64,000 nucleotides of DNA from an uncultured Lachnospiraceae bacterium (GCA_947567595.1 CANOMQ010000001.1:203613-267612), one strand, 5' to 3'. Shown: positions 54,685 through 62,911, numbered from the stretch's first letter. Notes: generated from the sequence alone by a model not told the origin. A program made the numbers and translations.

Positions 54685-56478
54685 ATGAAGGTAAAGGAAG
54701 TATTAACGGCAATTGGTGCGGAGCGGTATTTGGAAGGGGATAAGGCGGAGCCGAAGCGACTTATGACAAAGTGGGGAGAGGCGCTTTTGGAGAATGAAAA
54801 TCCAAAGCCGCTTGCGGAGTATCCGAGACCGCAGCTTGTGCGTGATAATTATACGGTTTTAAACGGCTATTGGCGCTATGCATTTACGCAGACAGCCGAA
54901 CAGCCGTCTGTGTGGGACGGGGATATTCTTGTGCCGTTTTCCCCCGAAACGGTGCTTTCGGGTGTGGAGCGGCAATTGCTGCCAAACGAATATCTTTGGT
55001 ATTCGCGTGATTTTGAAGTTGCAGAATTAAAAGGGCGGCTGCTCTTGCACTTTGGCGCGTGCGACGAGCGGTGCAAGGTGTATGTCAATGACAGGGAAGC
55101 GGGGCGTCATTCGGGGGGATATCAGGCGTTTTCGGTTGACATTACGGAGTTTATAAAGCTTGGAACGAATACGGTCATGGTCTGCGTGCAGGACACAAGC
55201 GACACGTCGTATCATGGCAGGGGAAAGCAGTGTCTGAAAAACGGCGGCATGTTTTATACGGCGCAGAGTGGTTTGTGGCAGACGGTTTGGTGTGAGTGGG
55301 TTCCCTGCGTTTACATAAAGGCTTTGCGCATTACGCCTGTTTATGATGAGGACAGGGTGGTGATTGCGGTAAAGGGGAGTGAAAAACTGACACGCGTGTC
55401 ATATTCTGCAGCGGTTTACGACAGAGATATGCTTGTGGGAACGGCGGAGTGTGCGGGCGGTGATGCGGCGTGGACGGAATTGTCTGTTGCGATACCCGAT
55501 AAGAAGAGCTGGTCTCCTGTATCGCCGTTTTTGTATGATGTGAAGCTTTGTATGCGTGGTGAGGCGTTTGAGGACAGGGTGGATAGCTATTTCGGAATGC
55601 GCTGTTTTTCGGTTGAGAAGGACAGGGACGGTGTGCCGCGTCTTTGTCTGAATCATGTGCCGTATTTTCAAAACGGTGTGTTAGACCAAGGGTATTATCC
55701 GGAGAGTCTGATGACGCCGCCGAGTGATGAGGCGATGGTGCACGATATTGCGTTTATTAAGCGTAAGGGCTTTAACATGATACGAAAGCACTGTAAGCTT
55801 GAGCCGATGCGGTGGTATTATCATTGTGACAGGCTTGGCGTTTTGGTGTGGCAGGATATGATTAACGGCGGTGGTGTGTATAATTTTATCAAGACGTGCT
55901 ATTTGCCGAATGCGATTGTGCCGCTGCAAAAGCTGAAGGATAATCATTACGGCTATACGGCGAGGGAGGACGCGCGCGGGCGCAGGGAGTGGAAAAAGGA
56001 GTGCGCGGAGACGGTTGCGCAGTTGTATAATTGTCCCTGTATTTGCATGTGGGTGTTGTTTAATGAGGGCTGGGGACAGTTTGACGCGGTAAAGAATACG
56101 GCGTTTGTGCGGCAGATGGACGCGACGCGTCTGATTGACGCGCATAGCGGGTGGTTTGACCAAGGTGCGGGAGATGTGAAGAGTGAGCATACGTATTTTT
56201 TTAAACTGTCGGTAAAGCGGGAGGAGAGACCGTATGTGCTTTCGGAGTATGGCGGCGTTTCGCTGATTGTGGAAGGACATATGTATTCGGACGCGTATTT
56301 CGGGTACGGGGTACATGAGGACGCGGCGCGGTTTTTGGAGGAGTATGCGCGGTTTAGGACGCAGGTGCAGGAGCTGAAAAAGGACGGGCTTTGCGCGGCG
56401 GTTTATACGCAGCTTTCGGATATTGAGGAGGAGATTAATGGGTTGGTGACGTATGATCGGAGGGTGGAGAAGGTGTGA
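54685..56478 (+). CDS. Glycoside hydrolase family 2 protein
   Basis: A 597-residue enzyme with the GH2 layout: sugar-binding jelly roll (about 45-210, LLHFGACDERCKVYVND), immunoglobulin-like domain (about 215-310) and TIM barrel. The acid/base is Glu461 (WVLFNEGWGQ) and the nucleophile Glu521 (VLSEYGG). I chose ATG 54685, six bases after GGTGGAGG, rather than TTG 54679. No signal peptide is seen, so it acts inside the cell. Beta-galactosidase, beta-glucuronidase or beta-mannosidase activity cannot be told apart. Palindrome copy 5 lies inside. Confidence 0.9.
   Translation: MKVKEVLTAIGAERYLEGDKAEPKRLMTKWGEALLENENPKPLAEYPRPQLVRDNYTVLNGYWRYAFTQTAEQPSVWDGDILVPFSPETVLSGVERQLLPNEYLWYSRDFEVAELKGRLLLHFGACDERCKVYVNDREAGRHSGGYQAFSVDITEFIKLGTNTVMVCVQDTSDTSYHGRGKQCLKNGGMFYTAQSGLWQTVWCEWVPCVYIKALRITPVYDEDRVVIAVKGSEKLTRVSYSAAVYDRDMLVGTAECAGGDAAWTELSVAIPDKKSWSPVSPFLYDVKLCMRGEAFEDRVDSYFGMRCFSVEKDRDGVPRLCLNHVPYFQNGVLDQGYYPESLMTPPSDEAMVHDIAFIKRKGFNMIRKHCKLEPMRWYYHCDRLGVLVWQDMINGGGVYNFIKTCYLPNAIVPLQKLKDNHYGYTAREDARGRREWKKECAETVAQLYNCPCICMWVLFNEGWGQFDAVKNTAFVRQMDATRLIDAHSGWFDQGAGDVKSEHTYFFKLSVKREERPYVLSEYGGVSLIVEGHMYSDAYFGYGVHEDAARFLEEYARFRTQVQELKKDGLCAAVYTQLSDIEEEINGLVTYDRRVEKV
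55388..55401. repeat. 14-bp palindrome TGACACgcGTGTCA (copy 5)
   Basis: Exact, fully self-complementary 14-bp copy inside the GH2 gene, coding LTRVS. Confidence 0.8.
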
Positions 56479-56486
56479 TGTGAGTT

Positions 56487-56503
56487 GTTGCATTTTTTGC
56501 AAC
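56487..56503. promoter_or_regulatory. Inverted repeat GTTGCA-N5-TGCAAC upstream of rhuM
   Basis: Six-bp arms lie 34 bases before the rhuM start. The flanks (GTTGTTGCA, TGCAACAG) match a larger inverted repeat within the gene itself at 56721-56747, so it could be an operator or a partial duplicate of the gene. Confidence 0.4.
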
Positions 56504-56536
56504 AGTTGAGAGACGGGAAATTAAGAGGAGAAACAA

Positions 56537-57449
56537 ATGAAAGAAAACGAGATACTTATGTATGTGACAGAGGACGGCGCGGTAAAAATAGAGGTTACAA
56601 TGGATTCGGAAACCGTTTGGCTGAACTTAAATCAGATGTGTGAACTGTTTCAGCGGGATAAATCTGTCATATCAAGGCATATAAAAAATGTGTTCTCGGA
56701 AGGAGAATTGGAGCAAAATTCAGTTGTTGCATATTTTGCAACAACTGCGGACGACGGTAAAACATATAAGGTTGCCTATTACAATCTTGATGTTATTATT
56801 TCCGTAGGTTATCGCGTAAAATCGCTTCGGGGTACGCAGTTTCGAAAATGGGCGTTAAAGATTTTAAAGGAATATATGCTCAAAGGGTTTGCACTTGATG
56901 ATGACAAGCTGAAAAATCTAGGGGGCGGCAATTACTTTGAAGAGCTGCTGTCCCGTATCCGAAGCATTCGTGCCAGCGAAAAAGTTTTTTGGCGAAAGGT
57001 TTTGGATATCTATGCGACAAGCATTGATTATGAGCCGACAGCGGAACTTTCCATACAGTTTTTTAAGCAGGTGCAAAATAAGATGCATTGGGCAGCGCAC
57101 CGCCATACCGCAGCGGACGGATACGGAAATTGCAAAAAATTATCTGAATGAAGAAGAGATTGCCATTTTGGAGCGCCTTGTTTCAGCTTATTTGGATATT
57201 GCGGAGTTGCGGGCGCTGAATAGGGAACCGATGTATATGAAAGACTGGATTGAAACCATTGATGATTATCTGAAAATGACAAGACGCGATATTTTAGACC
57301 ATAAAGGGAAAGTGTCACATCAGGAGGCAATCGAGAAAGCACATCGGGAATATGATAAATATTCGGAAAAAGAAAAATTACAGCTCTCAGCAGTGGAAAA
57401 GCATTTTTTGCAGTCAATTTCTATGTTGGAGGGAATTGAGAAAAAATAA
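56537..57449 (+). pseudogene. RhuM family protein gene, frameshifted by internal deletion
   Basis: The first frame (56537-57151) has the family start with a helix-turn-helix-like segment (WLNLNQMCELFQRDKSVISRHIKNVF) and YYNLDVIISVGYRVKSLRGTQFRKWA, up to NKMHWAAHRHTAA near 57110. The normal continuation (EIAKNYLNEEEIAILERLVSAYLDIAELRALNREPMYMKDWI) then appears in another frame and runs to 57449. About 20-25 expected residues between these parts are missing, so a small deletion caused the shift. RhuM genes often accompany mobile or restriction loci; none is seen here. Its AT-rich sequence suggests acquisition. Confidence 0.88.
56721..56747. repeat. Perfect 11-bp inverted repeat inside rhuM
   Basis: CAGTTGTTGCA and its exact complement flank a five-base loop, coding for SVVAYFATTA. 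A shorter version occurs just upstream of the gene at 56487. Confidence 0.75.
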
Positions 57450-57461
57450 GGACGAAAGCAG

Positions 57462-58193
57462 ATGCATGAGAAAGCAGTGAAAACACAACTACGCCAAGTC
57501 CCTTGCGGACAAGGCGTGATAACCTATCAGCTTACAAGAAAAAAAGTCAAGAACGTCAATCTAAGAATCAAACAGGACGGCAGCGTGCTCGTATCGGCAT
57601 CTCCCCGCGTCCCGCTTGCATTCATTGACGATTTTATCCGCCAAAAGCAGGACTTCATTCTGTCCGCGCTTGCGAAATACAAGGAACGAAGCGAGCTGTA
57701 TCCGCACACGCCAAAGCAATATGTCAGCGGTGAAAACTACACACTGCTCGGCAGAAATTTCCGACTGAAAGTAGAGGAGGCGCCAAACGAGTCGGTTTCT
57801 TCGGACGGAGTTTACATAATCCTGCAAGTAAAAGACAAAGAAAATTTCCGTCGCAAGGAAATCTTAATGACAAAATGGCTCAAGGAATATCAGATGGCAG
57901 TATTTGAGGAACTGATTGTGCAAACCTACGCGTCATTCAAAAAGTACGACGTTCCATTCCCAACGCTCAAAATCCGAACCATGAAATCAAGGTGGGGCTC
58001 GTGTCAGCCAAAGAAGGGCATTATCACACTCAACAGCCGCTTAATCGAGGCGCCACAAGACGCCATAGAATACGTGGTGCTGCACGAGTTTGCGCATTTT
58101 ATTCACCCCGACCATTCCAAGGCGTTTTGGAACTTTGTGACGATGATGATGCCTGATTGGAAAGAACGCAAAAAGGGATTGGAAAACTTGTAA
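57462..58193 (+). CDS. YgjP/SprT-type zinc metallopeptidase
   Basis: A 243-residue protein of the YgjP family (DUF45). The zinc motif is LHEFAHFIHPDHSKAFW, with His208, Glu209 and His212, preceded by the conserved RWGSCQPKKGIITLNSRLIEAP. The N-terminal half (QLTRKKVKNVNLRIKQDGSVLVSAPR-like) is standard. The length is normal for the family and the frame is intact. Physiological substrates are unknown; YgjP is a neighbour of type I restriction genes in many genomes. It follows rhuM by 12 bases and lacks a strong ribosome site. Confidence 0.9.
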   Translation: MHEKAVKTQLRQVPCGQGVITYQLTRKKVKNVNLRIKQDGSVLVSASPRVPLAFIDDFIRQKQDFILSALAKYKERSELYPHTPKQYVSGENYTLLGRNFRLKVEEAPNESVSSDGVYIILQVKDKENFRRKEILMTKWLKEYQMAVFEELIVQTYASFKKYDVPFPTLKIRTMKSRWGSCQPKKGIITLNSRLIEAPQDAIEYVVLHEFAHFIHPDHSKAFWNFVTMMMPDWKERKKGLENL

Positions 58194-58212
58194 AGGAGGC
58201 AGGACAAATCCA

Positions 58213-59025
58213 ATGGAACTTCGTGTATTACAATATTTCCTCGTCGTCGCAAGGGAAGAAAACATCACAAAAGCCGCCGCGCTGTTACATATCACACAGC
58301 CCACGCTCTCCCGCCAGTTGATGCAGATGGAAAAGGAACGGCTGGAAAACGGCATTTTGGATATGGGGCTTTTGCTGGAGCCTGTTGAAATCAGCAGATA
58401 TCATTATGCGCGTATGCCGCTGATGGAGCAGTACTATGCGCTGATGCGTTCGGACTGTCCGTTAGCGGCGCTGCCCGCGGTGACGCCGCAGGATTTGGTC
58501 AATATGCCGCTGATTGTCGCAAAACGCCAGTCGGTGCGCAATCAGTTGGAACACTGGTTCGGACAGGACGCGAAGAATTTGCGCATTGCCTGCACCTGCA
58601 ATCTTTCCCACAATAATCTTTCCGTTATGGTGCAAAGTGGCGTGGGGGTTACGGTTACGATAAAGGCTGCGGATATCTATCAGGATTTGTGCTTTCGCCC
58701 GTTACAGCCACAGCTTGCAAACGGCTGCGTTTTGGTGTGGAAAAAGAACCAAACGCTTTCTGCAGCGCTTGAAAAATTTATTGCGCACCAAATTTGGATT
58801 TACAATATAGATGTCCCCCTAAAGAGAGCATCTATATTTTTTTTATGCACAACGGGCGTCCAAATGAAATATGTCATCAAACAGATAAATCGGTTCGCTG
58901 ACGGACGCCCGCCCCTCCAAAAATATTGTCCGCATTATCATAAGAAAGGAGCGCATCACCAAAATGACAATGAAGGAAGTCCTCGAGCGGTACAAAATTC
59001 CCACGAAAATCCTAAACGAGTATGA
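58213..59025 (+). pseudogene. LysR family regulator with a large in-frame internal deletion
   Basis: The first ~37 residues are a normal LysR helix-turn-helix (LRVLQYFLVVAREENITKAAALLHITQPTLSRQLMQME). The frame then jumps to the second part of the effector domain (ENGILDMGLLLEPVEISRYHYARMPL): about 90 residues, including the linker helix and the first effector lobe, are missing. After FIAHQ near 58795 the frame has lost its stop and runs through a terminator hairpin into the next gene, giving about 75 residues of nonsense. The product is unlikely to work as a normal regulator. Confidence 0.85.
58804..58844 (+). terminator. Rho-independent terminator of the lysR gene
   Basis: AATATAGATG and CATCTATATT form a perfect 10-bp stem with a 15-base loop, followed directly by TTTTTT. 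It marks where the lysR gene should end; the open frame now crosses it. Confidence 0.9.
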
Positions 59026-59314
59026 AAACTGGGGATTGTGCGGGCAGACGCAAAACCAAAAGACGGCATCGCAGTATGACGACAGGGACATCACGCAGCT
59101 TGGTTTGATGATGACGCTGTATGATATCGGTTTTTGCAGCCGCGAAGTGGAACGGTATATGCGCCTTGCGCTGGACGGGAACGGCACACAGCCTGCGCGG
59201 CTTGCAATGCTGAAAAGGCGAAGGGGACAGACGCTGGGCGAAATCCACTGCAAGGAAAAACAGATTGCGCATATGGATTATCTGCGGCATGAGATGGAAA
59301 AAGAAATAAAATAA
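58964..59314 (+). CDS. MerR family transcriptional regulator
   Basis: A 116-residue MerR-type protein: winged helix with MTMKEVLERYKIPTKILNEYENWGL and DDRDITQLGLMMTLYDIGFCSREVERYMRL, followed by a short helical segment for dimer contact. No effector domain or metal-binding Cys follows. AAAGGAG lies 14 bases before ATG 58964. Its leader carries a 9-bp inverted repeat (CGGGCGTCC at 58853 and its complement at 58903). It probably controls the flavodoxin-like gene 17 bases downstream. Confidence 0.85.
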   Translation: MTMKEVLERYKIPTKILNEYENWGLCGQTQNQKTASQYDDRDITQLGLMMTLYDIGFCSREVERYMRLALDGNGTQPARLAMLKRRRGQTLGEIHCKEKQIAHMDYLRHEMEKEIK

Positions 59315-59331
59315 AAAAGGAGCAAATTGAT

Positions 59332-61257
59332 ATGGACACGAAGAAGAAAGAGCAGGTGATTACTCTTATTCTTACGGTGATTATCCTAATAGCAGCGGCA
59401 GGCGGAATATACGTTTTTACGGGAGCTCGAAAAGCAGATATAGAACAACAGTTCACAACCACTGAACCCGTATCCTCTCCCGTAAAACAACCGTCCGCGG
59501 ATTTGGACACAGCACCCGTTGAACAGGAAAACAAAGCGGAGGAGGAAACGCAAATGCAGACACAAACATCATCTGTAAATGACAATTTTGTACGCTTGGA
59601 CGGTGGAACCTTTCCAATGGGAAGCCCCGACAGCGAGCGGCAGCGCGGAAAGGACGAGGCTTCCCATGAGGTAACACTCAGCCCTTTTTACGTTGATGCC
59701 TACGAGGTCACGCAGGTGGATTACGCGGCGGTTATGGGGGAAAATCCAAGCTGTTTTGACGGCGGCAGACTTCCCGTGGAAAACGTCACATGGTATGATG
59801 CGGTGGAATACTGCAACCGTTTGAGTGAAACGAAAAACCTCACGCCCGCGTACACCATAGAGGGCAAGACCGTGCGTTGGGACAGGAGCGCAAACGGCTA
59901 CCGCCTGCTGACGGAGGCGGAGTGGGAATATGCCGCACGTGCGGGAACGGACACGATTTATCATTTTGGCAATCAAGTACACAGCGACTTTGCCAATTTT
60001 GAGGGCAGTTATCCTTATTTAATCGAGGAAAATTATGTGTCGCGCAAGGACGCGTCGGTTGTCACCAGCAAAAACCGCGGGACGACAATTGAGGTGGACG
60101 CACTTTCTCCAAACGCATTTGGCTTGTACCATATGCACGGCAATGTGGCGGAGTGGTGCTTTGATTATTACGGTGAATACGACATGACGGACACTGAAAA
60201 TCCGTCGGGCGCCGCAAACGGTTCCCTGCGCGTCAACCGCGGCGGCAGCTACAACGATTTTGGCAAGCATCTGCGCAGTGCCTACCGCAGCGCCGCAAAC
60301 CCGATGGACGCCGACCAAAACTTAGGCTTTCGGATTTGCCGCAACGCGGAGCCGTTACAGGAAACCGTCGAAACCACCTACGCGCTCGACATCACGATTC
60401 CCAAAAATCCCAAAATTCTGATTGCCTATTTTTCCTATTCGGGCAATACGGAAAACGCGGCGAAAATTCTGCAGGAGAAAACAGGCGCGGACTTGTTTGA
60501 AATCACGATGGAGCACCCGTATCATGGCAACATCTACGACGTATCGCAGTACGATTTGATGCATGAAATCCGCCCGGCGCTTTCTGCGCACGTGGAAAAC
60601 ATGGCGCAGTACGACGTAATCCTGTTGGGCTACCCTACATGGCACGGCGACACCCCGATGGCGATCCGCACGTTTTTAGAGGAATACGATTTCACAGGCA
60701 AAAAAGTAATCCCGTTCTGCTCATCGGGCAGCAGCAGTCCCAACACAAGCTTTGCCCACGTCAAAGAATCCGCTAAAGGCGCGGACGTATTGGACGGCTT
60801 TTGGACGGCAAGCTCCGGACTTGGCAGGATAAATGAAACCGTCCCCGCATGGCTTGACGGACTGGGCATTTCATGGGAAGAAAAGAGTGAAGAAACGGAG
60901 GGAAACACAATGAAAATCACCGTCGGAAACACCGTATTTACGGCAGCACTCGCAGAAAATTCCTCGGTAACCGCACTCAAGGAACTGCTTGCCGAAGAAC
61001 CGCTCACAATCCACATGCACGACTACGGCGACATGGAAAAAGTCGGGCCAATCGGCACAAGCCTTCCGCGAAACGACGAACAGATTACGACAGGTGCAGG
61101 CGACATTATCCTGTATCAAGGAAACTCCCTCGTCATCTATTACGACACCAATTCGTGGAATTTCACCCGCATTGGGAAAATCGAAAACGTAACCAAACAA
61201 GAACTGCTCAAGGCACTCGGCGACGGCGATGTGGACGTGACATTCTCACTGGAATAA
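59332..61257 (+). CDS. SUMF1-like / flavodoxin / cyclophilin-like three-domain protein
   Basis: A 641-residue protein with one N-terminal membrane helix (about 8-29) and an acidic linker, so the soluble part is probably extracytoplasmic. Residues ~82-343 form a SUMF1/FGE-sulfatase domain (GGTFPMGSPDSE, YEVTQVDYAAVMG, TEAEWEYAARAG, HGNVAEWCFDYYG, GFRICRN), but the Cys pair of true formylglycine-generating enzymes is absent (NRGGSYNDFGKHLRSAYRS). Residues ~360-515 are flavodoxin-like (FSYSGNT phosphate loop, GYPTWHGDTP). Residues ~527-641 are a cyclophilin-like domain (PLTIHMHDYGDMEKVGPIGTSLP). Flavodoxin with cyclophilin-like is a known pairing; the SUMF1 addition is unusual. GGAG precedes ATG 59332. 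Confidence 0.88.
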   Translation: MDTKKKEQVITLILTVIILIAAAGGIYVFTGARKADIEQQFTTTEPVSSPVKQPSADLDTAPVEQENKAEEETQMQTQTSSVNDNFVRLDGGTFPMGSPDSERQRGKDEASHEVTLSPFYVDAYEVTQVDYAAVMGENPSCFDGGRLPVENVTWYDAVEYCNRLSETKNLTPAYTIEGKTVRWDRSANGYRLLTEAEWEYAARAGTDTIYHFGNQVHSDFANFEGSYPYLIEENYVSRKDASVVTSKNRGTTIEVDALSPNAFGLYHMHGNVAEWCFDYYGEYDMTDTENPSGAANGSLRVNRGGSYNDFGKHLRSAYRSAANPMDADQNLGFRICRNAEPLQETVETTYALDITIPKNPKILIAYFSYSGNTENAAKILQEKTGADLFEITMEHPYHGNIYDVSQYDLMHEIRPALSAHVENMAQYDVILLGYPTWHGDTPMAIRTFLEEYDFTGKKVIPFCSSGSSSPNTSFAHVKESAKGADVLDGFWTASSGLGRINETVPAWLDGLGISWEEKSEETEGNTMKITVGNTVFTAALAENSSVTALKELLAEEPLTIHMHDYGDMEKVGPIGTSLPRNDEQITTGAGDIILYQGNSLVIYYDTNSWNFTRIGKIENVTKQELLKALGDGDVDVTFSLE

Positions 61258-61339
61258 TGGTTATGGGAACAGGTAAATTGTGAAAAAATTCACACAATGT
61301 AGACAGAACCGTCAAAGACGGCAAGGAGGAAAAAACAAA

Positions 61340-61789
61340 ATGAATTTCTATGAAACCGATTTGGAATTTGTAACACGCATGGAGTATTTCACACTGGATG
61401 GTGGACTTACGCCCGTTATGGTAAAGGAGACCGTTTACCAAGCAGTGGACTACCTCGGTATTGGCAGAGTGCTGCCGTTTCTGACCGCGACCAACGAAAT
61501 TTTAACAGCGCGCGGTGTGGCACTGCCGTTGCCCCCGCAGGCGACCACGACCATGGAAGACCGACTGGAAAAAGGCGCAGATGCGCAGGCACAGATTTTC
61601 GGGGAACACATGAAGGAAGCATGGAAGGCAGGTCATATCAACCGCTGGCTTGCGGCAAACTGCTTTGGCGACTATTACACAAGAAACGGACTGGACTTAA
61701 AATAGCGCGAGCTGATAACCTTCTGCTTTTTGATGGCACAGGGCGGCTGCGAGCCACAGCTTACGGCGCACGCAAAAGGCAACATTACA
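61340..61789 (+). pseudogene. Carboxymuconolactone decarboxylase family gene, truncated and with amber codon
   Basis: The sequence fits the middle of double-domain CMD/AhpD-like proteins (LTPVMVKETVYQAVDYLGIGRVLPFL, LPLPPQATTT, ANCFGDYYTRNGLDLK). A TAG at 61703-61705 interrupts it where the family continues, and the same frame then gives RELITFCFLMAQGGCEPQLTAHAKGNI before similarity stops. The N-terminal half of the first CMD repeat is also missing; ATG 61340 with AAGGAGG creates a new start. A CAG-to-TAG change would explain the stop. The intact family would be a small redox or decarboxylase enzyme matching the flavodoxin neighbour. Confidence 0.82.
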
Positions 61790-61798
61790 CGTCATGTA

Positions 61799-61870
61799 AT
61801 GGCGCACAGCTTGGAAATAGTGCATAACTTGTAAATGGCGCACATCTTATAAATGGTGCACAGCTTTTCG
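61799..61870. repeat. Four imperfect 18-bp tandem repeats
   Basis: ATGGCGCACAGCTTGGAA, ATAGTGCATAACTTGTAA, ATGGCGCACATCTTATAA and ATGGTGCACAGCTTTTCG follow one another exactly in phase from 61799. They lie between the broken CMD gene and the radical SAM gene and include the last codons of the latter (VHHL and stop). Confidence 0.8.
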
Positions 61871-62746
61871 ATACCGCTGCAATTCGTCCTCGCTGACGGT
61901 TCCGATAATATCGTCAAGAACAGAAAGCAGTCGTTTTTTGTCATTCGGCAAATGCCCCATCATCTGAAACGCGTTGGACGCGCCAAACGCCGCAAACGTC
62001 GTCTCAATCTGCAGCTTTGCGATAAGCATTCTTATTTCCCGATATTTCTCAAGCTCGCTCTGCGCCTGCCAGTTTCCTTGTGCAATCTCGTCAAAAAGCG
62101 CAGAGTCGGGATAAATCGTCAGCATATTTGTCCCGATAAGGACAGGGTGGAGCTTGTTGCAAAGACCGGCAGTAATTGCCGCGCCTTGCTCGCCATGTCC
62201 CGCGCCCGAAATACCTGCAAGGTAGAAAAAACTGTAACGAATATGGGCAGCGTCAAGGCGTTGGCACTGATCCAAAATATCATTAGAGCAATAGCCCTTG
62301 TTCATAAATTGCAACGCCGTATCGTCCGCCGTTTCCATGCCGATTGTCAGTCCGTCATACCCAATAGCCCGGAGGCGCGCAAGTTCGCTGTCCGTTTTGG
62401 GTGTAATATCCGTAATCCGTGCAAACGCCCCGATAGATTTCACGGACGCAAGCGCGTCGTGAATGTGTGCGGCAATTTCCGCCAGCTTGTCGTACGACAA
62501 AACAAACGGATTTGCCCCTGCCAAAAACACGCGTTCTATCGGTCGCGCGCCGCTGTGCCTGACCGCGTCCCGTGCCTCCTGTAAATCGCTCACAATCTCC
62601 GTCATCGGGGACATTCGGAACGGAAACGGCAGGTCGTTATACAACGTACAGAATTTGCACTGATGATGCGTACACCCCGCCGTCACCTGTAATAAAAGGG
62701 ACGCCGCCTCATATGGCGGACGCCAAATGGTTCCTGTGTAATGCAT
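61847..62746 (-). CDS. Radical SAM protein
   Basis: A 299-residue enzyme with the 4Fe-4S motif GCTHHQCKFC (Cys25, Cys30, Cys33; spacing Cx4Cx2C) and later SAM-fold strands (ERVFLAGANPFVLS, LTIGMETADD, LIGTNMLTIYPDS). Spacing and layout match uncharacterised radical SAM proteins with GCxxxxCxFC, related to oxygen-independent coproporphyrinogen oxidase-like families. The substrate is unknown. ATG 62746 follows AAAGGAG. Its C-terminal codons lie within the 18-bp tandem repeats, so the end may have been altered. Confidence 0.88.
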   Translation of the reverse strand: MHYTGTIWRPPYEAASLLLQVTAGCTHHQCKFCTLYNDLPFPFRMSPMTEIVSDLQEARDAVRHSGARPIERVFLAGANPFVLSYDKLAEIAAHIHDALASVKSIGAFARITDITPKTDSELARLRAIGYDGLTIGMETADDTALQFMNKGYCSNDILDQCQRLDAAHIRYSFFYLAGISGAGHGEQGAAITAGLCNKLHPVLIGTNMLTIYPDSALFDEIAQGNWQAQSELEKYREIRMLIAKLQIETTFAAFGASNAFQMMGHLPNDKKRLLSVLDDIIGTVSEDELQRYRKAVHHL

Positions 62747-62782
62747 TCAAATCGCTCCTTTCCTTTCTTGTGATTTACACCT

Positions 62783-62810
62783 ATTATATCGATGTACAAT
62801 TATTTTACAA
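62783..62810 (-). promoter_or_regulatory. Candidate promoter of the radical SAM gene
   Basis: On the - strand TTGTAA (62810-62805), a 16-base spacer and consensus TATAAT (62788-62783), 37 bases before the ATG. The palindrome AAGTAC-G-GTACTT (62809-62821) overlaps the -35 box and may be an operator. Confidence 0.6.
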
Positions 62811-62882
62811 GTACGGTACTTTTTTGTAGTACATGTTTTTTTGCTGTATGTCAAATTTTGCAAAACAGTCCTCCCAAGCCTA

Positions 62883-62911
62883 TTGGCAAGGGCTTGGAAT
62901 GCAGTTATAAT
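62883..62911 (+). promoter_or_regulatory. Candidate promoter of the GH172 gene
   Basis: TTGGCA (62883-62888), a 17-base spacer and consensus TATAAT (62906-62911), 97 bases upstream of the GH172 start codon. A CCTCC/GGAGG inverted repeat lies in the leader (about 62932-62963). Confidence 0.6.

Noticed and set aside
58853..58911. Attenuator or riboswitch in the merR leader (9-bp inverted repeat CGGGCGTCC)
   Set aside because: The arms are 41 bases apart with no T-tract and no recognisable aptamer motif; it is only noted under the merR gene.
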